From contig NZ_PGFA01000001.1 in NCBI RefSeq assembly GCF_002797555.1, forward strand, positions 124,001-188,000: a DNA stretch of 64,000 bases, read 5' to 3'. Position 1 is the stretch's first letter. Every line of letters begins with the position of its first letter. A model generated the notes under the pieces. That model was not told the origin of the DNA. It was given only the letters and a program-made list of their open reading frames with translations, and ran no database searches. The DNA comes from Hymenobacter chitinivorans DSM 11115. GTDB taxonomy: Bacteria; Bacteroidota; Bacteroidia; Cytophagales; Hymenobacteraceae. Position numbers and translations under genes: made by a program. This document shows, in pieces, positions 26,354 through 33,125 of the stretch.

Positions 26354-27205
26354 TTACTTGGCCGCAATGGGCGAGGCACGGAAAAACTGGATGGTGCCGG
26401 CTTTGCCATTGTCGCCCATTTCGCTGGAAATGTACAGGTCGCCGTTGGGAGCAAAGGCCAGGCCTTCGGGTTGAGGGAACAGCTTGCGGGGTAGTTTCTG
26501 CACGGTCAGCGGGGTGCCTTGCGCATCCATTTCTACCAGGGCATTGCCGCTGGCAGCCAGCACGAATACGTGGTGATTAAGCGGGTGCACGGCCACGGCG
26601 GAGGGCGCAAATCGGTTGATGGCCGACCCCGGGTTCTGGCGCCGGTCCAGGTCCATGAGCTCGGCTACGTCCAGCACGAAGGCGGGCTTGGTTTCGGTCT
26701 GGTAGGTTTTGGCATCGAGGCGGTAAATGGCCCGCTTCTGGTCGGGCTGACCCACGCCGGCTGCGCCTTTGCAGGCCACCAGCAGGGTTTTGGCACTGGC
26801 ATCGTAGGCCAGGCCCTCGGGGTTGTTGGCCGCCGTCAGCCCGGTGGGGTAGGAGCGGCTGGTACCGTCGTCGTTGTACTTGAAGAGCGTGCCGTCGGAG
26901 CGCAGCACGAGCCAGGCGCCCGGCACGCGGGCCAGGTCTTCGTAGTCGCCTTTCTTACCGAATTTCAGCGTGGATTCCACGCTTTTGCTCGTGAGGTTGT
27001 AGATGTAGATGGTGCCGGTCTGGTCTTCGATGCAGCCCAGGCGCTGACCCGACAGCAGGGCAATGCCCGAAATTTCCTGCAATTCCTTGGGCAGCGTGAA
27101 GGTGGCCGTGGGCTGCTGCCACTCGTAGGCCGGGGCCACCGACTGCGCCGCGGCCGGGCCCAGCGCCAGCAGAGTGGCTGCCAGGGAAATGATTACCGTT
27201 TTCAT
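26354..27205 (-). CDS. SdiA-regulated-domain beta-propeller protein
   Basis: A 283-residue secreted protein with a signal peptide to about PAAAQS. Repeated strand patterns with LQEISGIALLSGQRLGCIED, NNPEGLAYDASAKTLLVACKG and FPQPEGLAFAPNGDLYISSE match the SdiA-regulated (PF06977) propeller fold. The conserved 'EGLA' and 'DLYISSE' blades are typical. The biochemical role of the family is not established; some members bind metals or envelope components. It stands alone between a terminator and a divergent PAP2 gene. Confidence 0.78.
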   Translation of the reverse strand: MKTVIISLAATLLALGPAAAQSVAPAYEWQQPTATFTLPKELQEISGIALLSGQRLGCIEDQTGTIYIYNLTSKSVESTLKFGKKGDYEDLARVPGAWLVLRSDGTLFKYNDDGTSRSYPTGLTAANNPEGLAYDASAKTLLVACKGAAGVGQPDQKRAIYRLDAKTYQTETKPAFVLDVAELMDLDRRQNPGSAINRFAPSAVAVHPLNHHVFVLAASGNALVEMDAQGTPLTVQKLPRKLFPQPEGLAFAPNGDLYISSEMGDNGKAGTIQFFRASPIAAK

Positions 27206-27468
27206 AGCAAGAAATAAAGAGGCGGGAAGGCGTGGGTTCTTTCAACGTAGCCCGGTCGGGTAAGTTCGGGGCCAGCCCCAGCCCGGCAGCAACCGTGGCC
27301 CCGTAGCCCTGCGTAAGCACGCCTTAGCCCCGGCACCAGCTACGGTTGGGGGTATGGGCGCCAGGTTGCTCAGAATTCCTTCAGACTGGCTGCGTATGTG
27401 GCCTAAACCCGGTTTTTGCCGGGGTAATGCCGTCTTATTTACCCGCTTCTTTCCCGCATATTTGCCCT

Positions 27469-28299
27469 ATGTCCCATTCAATTGCCCGCAGTGCCGCCCT
27501 CGTGGCTTTATGGTTTGCTTCCGTGGTTCCGTCGTTTGCCCAGGTCGCGGCCCCGGCGGATACCACGCATAAATTTGAAAATCCGGCCGGGGTGTCCCCA
27601 GTGGTAAAGCAGCCCTGGTATAAGGGCAAGCTGGTGAAGGCCAGCATCGTGCCCGCGGTGCTCATTACCTACGGGGCCCTGCACGTCAACAACAAGGGCT
27701 TCTACACCAACGAGCAGGCCAACCGCGACATTCACAAGCTGTTCCCGACCTACCGCACCAACCTCGACAACATTCTGATTTTTGCGCCCTACGCCGAGCT
27801 GGGTCTGGTGGCCCTGGCCGGGGTCGAGTCGCGCGACGACCGGATCAATACCGTGCTGGTGCTGCTCAAGAGCGAGGCTATTATGCTGGCCAGCACCTTC
27901 GCCGTGAAGAGTCTGGTGGGCGAAACCCGGCCCGACGGCTCCGATAACCTGTCTTTCCCCTCGGGCCACACGGCCCAGGCCTTTCTGGCCGCCAGCATCG
28001 TGCACGCCGAGTTTCGCGACAAAAGCCAGTGGTACGGCGTGGGCGCCTACACCATTGCCACCAGCGTGGCGGCCCTGCGCATGATTAATACCAAGCACTG
28101 GCAGAGCGACGTAATAGCCGGCGCGGGCTTCGGAATTCTGTCGGCCCACTTGGGCTACCTGACCCACCGCAACCGCTGGGGCCGCAAGCCCAGCCTGCCC
28201 AAAGGCATGGGTTTTTCGCCCAGCTGGCAAACCGGCTACACACCCACCGGCGGCCTGGCCGGGGCTCCGGGGCTGCGCTTTACCTGGCAGCTGCACTAA
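27469..28299 (+). CDS. PAP2-superfamily membrane-associated phosphatase
   Basis: A 276-residue protein from the ATG at 27469, chosen because it opens a signal peptide (MSHSIARSAALVALWFASV); the frame is open further upstream. The three PAP2 motifs are present: KSLVGETRP, PSGHTAQA and, with the catalytic His, LRMINTKHWQSD. Family members dephosphorylate lipids such as undecaprenyl pyrophosphate or phosphatidic acid at the envelope. It is 98 bp upstream of a response regulator gene and may be coexpressed with it. Confidence 0.9.
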   Translation: MSHSIARSAALVALWFASVVPSFAQVAAPADTTHKFENPAGVSPVVKQPWYKGKLVKASIVPAVLITYGALHVNNKGFYTNEQANRDIHKLFPTYRTNLDNILIFAPYAELGLVALAGVESRDDRINTVLVLLKSEAIMLASTFAVKSLVGETRPDGSDNLSFPSGHTAQAFLAASIVHAEFRDKSQWYGVGAYTIATSVAALRMINTKHWQSDVIAGAGFGILSAHLGYLTHRNRWGRKPSLPKGMGFSPSWQTGYTPTGGLAGAPGLRFTWQLH

Positions 28300-28397
28300 G
28301 CCGGCCGGCCCGGGCTCAGAATAGCTTCAGAATCTTCCCCGAAGTTTAGGGCCAAGGTAAGTACCTTGTTGAACCGGGACCCCGCGGCGCCTAGCGT

Positions 28398-29075
28398 ATG
28401 AAGATTCTCATTGTTGAAGACGAGCCGGCGTTGCGCAGCTCTTTAGTCGAATACCTGCGCCACGACGGCTACGTGTGCGAAACGGCCGACGGCTACCGGG
28501 TGGCCCACGAGAAAATCAAGCTCTACGACTACGACTGCGTGCTGCTGGACCTGACCCTGCCCGACGGCAACGGCCTGGACCTGGTGCGCACCCTCAAGGC
28601 CGACGGCTCCCGGGCCGGGGTGCTCATTGTTTCGGCCCGCGACTCGCTCGACGACAAAGTGCTGGGCCTGGAGCTCGGCGCCGACGACTACCTGGCCAAG
28701 CCCTTTCACCTGGCCGAGCTCAATGCCCGCCTCAAAGCCATCATCCGGCGGCGGCAGTTTCAGGGGCAGCGCCACCTGCTGTTTCGCGACCTGAGCGTGT
28801 TTCCCGACCAGGCCCTGGTGCTCGTGCGCGACGAGGCCCTGCCGCTGACGCGCATGGAGTACGACTTGCTGCTGTTCCTGCTGGCCAACCCTAACCGGGT
28901 GCTGACCAAGGAAAGCATTGCCGAGCACCTCTGGGGCGACGATGCCGACACGGCCGACTCCTTCGACTTTATTTACACCCACTTGAAAAACCTGCGCAAA
29001 AAGCTCCAGGAAAAGGGTGTCGACAACTATATCCGCACCATTTACGGCATGGGATATAAGCTCAGTACCGAGTGA
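28398..29075 (+). CDS. OmpR-family response regulator
   Basis: A 225-residue protein. The receiver domain has the acidic pocket (IVEDEP) and phospho-acceptor D51 in VLLDLTLPDG, with the conserved Lys in LAKPF. A winged-helix domain follows (about 130-222, ending YIRTIYGMGYKL). Its stop overlaps the kinase start by four bases, which marks a two-gene unit. The regulated genes are not evident; no binding repeats were recognised nearby. Confidence 0.95.
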   Translation: MKILIVEDEPALRSSLVEYLRHDGYVCETADGYRVAHEKIKLYDYDCVLLDLTLPDGNGLDLVRTLKADGSRAGVLIVSARDSLDDKVLGLELGADDYLAKPFHLAELNARLKAIIRRRQFQGQRHLLFRDLSVFPDQALVLVRDEALPLTRMEYDLLLFLLANPNRVLTKESIAEHLWGDDADTADSFDFIYTHLKNLRKKLQEKGVDNYIRTIYGMGYKLSTE

Positions 29076-30313
29076 AGCTGCTGGCCACCACCAACCGCTA
29101 CTACCTGCTGCTGGCCACGCTGGTGTTTGCCGTGGGCAGCGTGGTGCTCTACGTCGGCATCAGTCTGGCTTTGCGCATTGAGGTCGATGAACAGTTGCTC
29201 AACCAGCAGCGCGAAGTCATGCGCAGTACCCGGCTAAAGGCGGGCCTGCTCGACATTGTGGCCCTGAGCGCCGAGCCCCAGCCCGCCGGCCTGCGCGACA
29301 CGGTGCTGCTCGACCCCACCGAAAACGTGCTGGTGCCCTACCGGCAGCTCAGTTTCCGGGTGGCCGGCCCTGGGCCGCCGCAGTGGGTGACGCTGCGCAA
29401 GTCCTTGCTCGAAACGGAGGACATGGTGGGCCTGGTGCTTACCGTCATGCTTACCGTGCTGGGCCTATTGCTGCTGAGCCTGGTGTGGCTGAACCGCTGG
29501 CTGGCCCGCCGCATCTGGAGCCCCTTTCAGCACACGCTCACGGCCCTGCGCGGCTACGATTTGCAGCACCAGCCGGTGCTGGCTTTGCCGCCGCACACGC
29601 CCATCGACGAGTTTTCGGAGCTCAATCAGGCTCTGCTGCAAATGAGCCAGCGCCTGGAGGCCGACTACCAGTCGTTGAAAGACTTCACCGAAAACGCCGC
29701 CCACGAAACCCGCACGCCCCTGGCCATCATGCAGGCTAAGCTCGAGCAGCTGCTGCAGGCCCAGGAGCTGCGGCCCGCTACGGCCGAGCTGGTCGGCGAC
29801 CTGTACAGCGCCACCGTACGCCTGGCCCGCTTGCACCAGGCCCTGACGCTGCTGAGCAAGATTGAGAACGGGCAGTTTCCCCACGTCCAGCCCGTGCAGC
29901 TCGACCAGGTGGTGCAAAACCGCCTGCGCCTGCTCCAGGATTTCATCGACGACAAGGAGCTGACCGTGACCAGTGAGCTGCGCAGCCGTCCGCAGCTGCG
30001 CATGCACCCGGCCCTGGCCGATTCCTTGGTAGGCAACCTGCTCCAGAACGCCATCAAGCATAACCACCGCGGCGGCGGCCTGCACTGGGTCCTCACGGCC
30101 GAGTATTTGGCCATCAGCAACACCGGTCCGGCCCTGGCCGGGGAGCCAGCCCGGTTTTTCGAGCGGTTCCGTAAGCTCAACGCCTCGTCGGAGTCGCCGG
30201 GGCTGGGGCTGTCCATCGTGCAGCAAATCGGCCGCTACTACGGCTACCGGGTGCATTATACCTTTTCGGCTCCCGATGCGGTGCACACCCTGCGCGTGGA
30301 GTTCGGCGACTAG
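29072..30313 (+). CDS. Membrane sensor histidine kinase
   Basis: A 413-residue protein starting at GTG (29072), four bases inside the regulator stop. Two membrane segments (about 12-34 and 118-141) bracket an approximately 80-residue periplasmic sensor without a known domain. The phospho-acceptor is H211 in NAAHETRTPL, the Bacteroidota form of the H box. The N box (NLLQNAIKHN) and G box (GLGLSIVQQIG) are clear. It partners the regulator just upstream. The signal is unknown. Confidence 0.93.
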   Translation: MKLLATTNRYYLLLATLVFAVGSVVLYVGISLALRIEVDEQLLNQQREVMRSTRLKAGLLDIVALSAEPQPAGLRDTVLLDPTENVLVPYRQLSFRVAGPGPPQWVTLRKSLLETEDMVGLVLTVMLTVLGLLLLSLVWLNRWLARRIWSPFQHTLTALRGYDLQHQPVLALPPHTPIDEFSELNQALLQMSQRLEADYQSLKDFTENAAHETRTPLAIMQAKLEQLLQAQELRPATAELVGDLYSATVRLARLHQALTLLSKIENGQFPHVQPVQLDQVVQNRLRLLQDFIDDKELTVTSELRSRPQLRMHPALADSLVGNLLQNAIKHNHRGGGLHWVLTAEYLAISNTGPALAGEPARFFERFRKLNASSESPGLGLSIVQQIGRYYGYRVHYTFSAPDAVHTLRVEFGD

Positions 30314-30336
30314 CATTGGCGCCGCCGTGAAGTTGC

Positions 30337-31515
30337 TTAAATGCTGAGCCGGAACAGCGGGCCTTTGCCTTTCAACGACGACTGCCGAATCACCAGGTCG
30401 CCCGACAGCACGTAGGTGCGGGGCTTGAAGTTTTCCTTGAGTCGCACCTGGTCCAGGAACAGCCGCGCGGCCTGCTGCCCGATGCGGTAGGGGTGAAGGT
30501 CTACCGTGGTCAGGGCCGGCTCAATCATGGAAGCTAGGAACTCGTCGCCGTAGCCCACCACGGCAATGTCCTCCGGAATGCGGATGCCGCGCTGCTTCAG
30601 AGCCAGAATCACGTCCAGGGCGTTGGTGTAGTTGACGGCAAAAATGGCGTCGGGCGGTTCGGGCAGCGCCAGCCACTTATCCAGGGCCGCCACCGCCGAC
30701 TCCGTCCGAAAGTCGGTGTTGATGCGCAATTCTTCCCGGGGCTCGATGCCGTAATGGTGCAGGGCATTGAGGTAGCCGCCGATGCGCTGCTTGCTGATGA
30801 GCAGCGCGTCGGGGCCGGCCAGAATAGCAATCCGCTCACAGCCTTCCAGAATCAGGTGCTCGGTCACGGCAAAGGCTCCGCCCCAGTCGTCGAGCATCAC
30901 CTGGGCGCTGTTGACTTCGTTGCAGACCCTATCAAAGTGCACCACCGGAATACCGCGGCAGGCGTCGGCGCGGACGTGGTCGAAGTTCTCGGTTTCGCGG
31001 GAGTGGCAGATCAGCAGCCCGTCGACGCGGCTGGCAATCAGAGCCTGCACGTTGCTCACCTCCGTCTGGTACGACTCTTTCGACTGGCAAATCATGACCC
31101 GGTAGCCCGACTCGGCCGCCACCTGCTGAATGCCGCTGACGGCCGTGGCGAAAAAGGGCCGCTCGATGTCGGGAATGAGCACGCCGATGGTGTAGGTTTC
31201 GCTGCTTTTCAGGCTCTGAGCCAGTAGGTTGGGCTGGTAGTCGAGCTGGCGGGCCACTTCCAGAATAGCCTGGCGGGTGTTGGGGCTAATGTCGCTGTGT
31301 CCGTTCAGGGCCCTCGAAACCGTGGAGGAAGCCACGCCCAGGGCCTTGGCTACGTCGCTGATAGTGGTCTGGTGGCGCTTGCGCTCCGGCACCTGCGCCG
31401 ATTTTTCTTCCGTGAAGTGGTAGTCGCAAGCCTTGCAGAAGAACCGTTGGCGGCCCCGGATGAAGCCGGCCTTCATGACATCGTCGGCCAGCTTGCATTT
31501 AACGCACTTTATCAT
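30337..31515 (-). CDS. LacI-family regulator with an N-terminal zinc ribbon
   Basis: A 392-residue protein, about 50 longer than a usual LacI. Residues 4-30 hold C4-x2-C7 and C27-x2-C30 in the setting GRQRFFCKACDYHF, which resembles the zinc ribbon of IS1-type InsA proteins. A canonical LacI HTH follows at about 51-72 (TISDVAKALGVASSTVSRAL), then the hinge (about 90-105) and the sugar-binding domain (from TIGVLIPDIERPFF). It is divergent from uxuA2, and a perfect 32-bp palindrome lies between them. An identical-architecture site precedes xylB. It is the likely regulator of the glucuronoxylan genes; activator or repressor is undecided. Confidence 0.9.
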   Translation of the reverse strand: MIKCVKCKLADDVMKAGFIRGRQRFFCKACDYHFTEEKSAQVPERKRHQTTISDVAKALGVASSTVSRALNGHSDISPNTRQAILEVARQLDYQPNLLAQSLKSSETYTIGVLIPDIERPFFATAVSGIQQVAAESGYRVMICQSKESYQTEVSNVQALIASRVDGLLICHSRETENFDHVRADACRGIPVVHFDRVCNEVNSAQVMLDDWGGAFAVTEHLILEGCERIAILAGPDALLISKQRIGGYLNALHHYGIEPREELRINTDFRTESAVAALDKWLALPEPPDAIFAVNYTNALDVILALKQRGIRIPEDIAVVGYGDEFLASMIEPALTTVDLHPYRIGQQAARLFLDQVRLKENFKPRTYVLSGDLVIRQSSLKGKGPLFRLSI

Positions 31516-31626
31516 GGTAAATGGTATTTTTTAACAATAAGCCGGGTGGGATGGTAGCAGAGCGGGTGGCTTACCGTTTCATTATTCGAAGATAATGTAC
31601 TAAATATTTTTTGTGCTATGCTCCGG

Positions 31627-31634
31627 CAAAGATA
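31627..31634 (-). promoter_or_regulatory. Putative -7 element of the zinc-ribbon lacI promoter
   Basis: On the minus strand these bases read TATCTTTG, an exact match to the Bacteroidota -7 motif TAnnTTTG. The region where the upstream element would lie falls inside the 32-bp palindrome, so binding there would block this promoter. No clean TTG partner is visible. Confidence 0.45.
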
Positions 31635-31636
31635 CC

Positions 31637-31668
31637 TATCGAAAACGTTTCCGGAAACGTTTTCGATA
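31637..31668. promoter_or_regulatory. 32-bp perfect palindromic operator upstream of uxuA2
   Basis: Arms TATCGAAAACGTTTCC and its exact complement meet at CCGG (31651-31654). The palindrome lies 122 bp before the zinc-ribbon lacI start and 174 bp before uxuA2. A site of the same length and position occurs upstream of xylB at 48257-48288. The inner GTTTCCGGAAAC fits LacI-type half sites; the outer arms are longer than LacI operators need. Confidence 0.85.
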
Positions 31669-31707
31669 TTTTTATTTCGAAATCAGTGAGTTATGGCGGT
31701 TTTTGAC

Positions 31708-31740
31708 TTGTTTTTGATAGGTCCACCTACCTTATCTTTA
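31708..31740 (+). promoter_or_regulatory. Putative promoter of the uxuA2-GH67 unit
   Basis: TTG at 31708-31710, 22 bp, then TATCTTTA at 31733-31740, close to the Bacteroidota TTG/TAnnTTTG promoter. The same two elements with the same 22-bp spacer stand upstream of xylB at 48328-48360. The distance from the palindrome end to TTG is the same (40) in both. Confidence 0.65.
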
Positions 31741-31841
31741 AGAACCGGATCGGCCTATACGCTGCTTTTCGGCTTGTATCGCTCAAGCGGCCTACAAACC
31801 GGGGGATATACAGGAAATTGTATTTTTTGCACTGCTTTGTT

Positions 31842-33092
31842 ATGCTTCACACCATGCGCTGGTTCGGCCCCCACGACCCGGTTTCGCTCTTCGACATTCG
31901 CCAGGCCGGTTGTGCCGGCGTGGTCACGGCCCTGCACCAGTTGCCAGTAGGCGCGGTGTGGCCCGTGGAGGAAATCCGGCGCCGCCAGCAGCTCATCGAA
32001 GCCGATAACGCCAGCTACTCGCCCCTGCACTGGGCCGTGGTGGAAAGCTTGCCAGTGCACGAAGATATTAAGAAAGGCCGCCCCTCGCGCGAGGCGTATA
32101 TTGAGAATTACAAAACGAGCCTGCGCAACCTGGCCATCTGCGGCATCCGCACGGTGTGCTACAACTTCATGCCCGTGCTCGACTGGTCGCGCACCAACCT
32201 GAGCTACCAGCTGCCCGATGGGTCGTTAGCCTTGCGCTTTGTGTGGCAGGACTTCGCCGTATTCGACCTCTGTATTCTAAAGCGGCCCGGCGCCGAAATC
32301 GATTACGAGCCCGCAGTAGCCACAGCGGCCCGCGCCCAGTTTGCCCAGATGAGCCCGGCGCAGATTGCCGAGCTGACCAATACCGTGCTCCTGGGCTTGC
32401 CCGGCTCGGAAGAAGCCTTCGAGCTGGCCGGCTTTCAGGCTTTGCTCGACGAGTACGCCAGCATCGACAGCCAGACCCTGCGCCAGAACCTGTACTACTT
32501 TATCCAGCAGGTGGGTCCCGTGGCCCAGGAAGTCGGTATCAACCTCTGCATTCACCCCGACGACCCGCCGTACCCACTGCTGGGTTTGCCGCGGGTGGTA
32601 AGCACCGAAGCCGACCTGGCCCAACTGCTGGCCGCCTACGACGAACCCGCCAACGGCCTCACGTTTTGCACCGGCTCGTTGGGTGTACGGCCCGACAACG
32701 ACCTGGCCGGCGTGGTGCGCCGCTTCGGTTCCCGGATTCACTTTGTGCACCTGCGGGCCACTAAGCGGGAAGAAAACCCCCGCAACTTCCACGAGGCCGA
32801 CCACCTCACCGGCGACGTGGACATGTACAGCGTGGTGCGGGAGCTGGTGCTGGAAGAGCAGCGCCGGGCCCAGACCGGGGAAGGAAACGCCCAGCTGCCC
32901 ATGCGCCCCGACCACGGCCACCAGATGCTCGACGACCTGAAAAAGAAAACCTACCCCGGCTACTCCGCCATTGGCCGCCTGCGCGGGCTGGCCGAGCTGC
33001 GGGGCCTGGAGCACGGCATCCGCCACGCCCTGGCCGCCGAAGCTCACCTAACCGCCCGGCTCACTTCCGACCTCACGCTGGCTAATAGCTAA
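31842..33092 (+). CDS. uxuA: Mannonate dehydratase, second copy
   Basis: A 416-residue protein from the ATG at 31842; the ATG at 31818 is less likely. The block MRWFGPHDPVSLFDIRQAG and later [43 protein letters not shown] and [12 protein letters not shown] are shared with the copy at 13486-14673, though the two differ in many positions. It converts mannonate, derived from glucuronate, to 2-keto-3-deoxygluconate. It is the first gene of the xylan unit and is followed after 33 bp by alpha-glucuronidase, which releases the (methyl-)glucuronate it needs. Confidence 0.95.
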   Translation: MLHTMRWFGPHDPVSLFDIRQAGCAGVVTALHQLPVGAVWPVEEIRRRQQLIEADNASYSPLHWAVVESLPVHEDIKKGRPSREAYIENYKTSLRNLAICGIRTVCYNFMPVLDWSRTNLSYQLPDGSLALRFVWQDFAVFDLCILKRPGAEIDYEPAVATAARAQFAQMSPAQIAELTNTVLLGLPGSEEAFELAGFQALLDEYASIDSQTLRQNLYYFIQQVGPVAQEVGINLCIHPDDPPYPLLGLPRVVSTEADLAQLLAAYDEPANGLTFCTGSLGVRPDNDLAGVVRRFGSRIHFVHLRATKREENPRNFHEADHLTGDVDMYSVVRELVLEEQRRAQTGEGNAQLPMRPDHGHQMLDDLKKKTYPGYSAIGRLRGLAELRGLEHGIRHALAAEAHLTARLTSDLTLANS

Positions 33093-33125
33093 ACTCTTTC
33101 CTCCCGCTCCCTGCCTTTCCCACCC

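Noticed and set aside
27346..27468. 41-residue N-terminal extension of the PAP2 protein
   Set aside because: The ATG at 27469 starts a typical signal peptide; the extension has no such feature.
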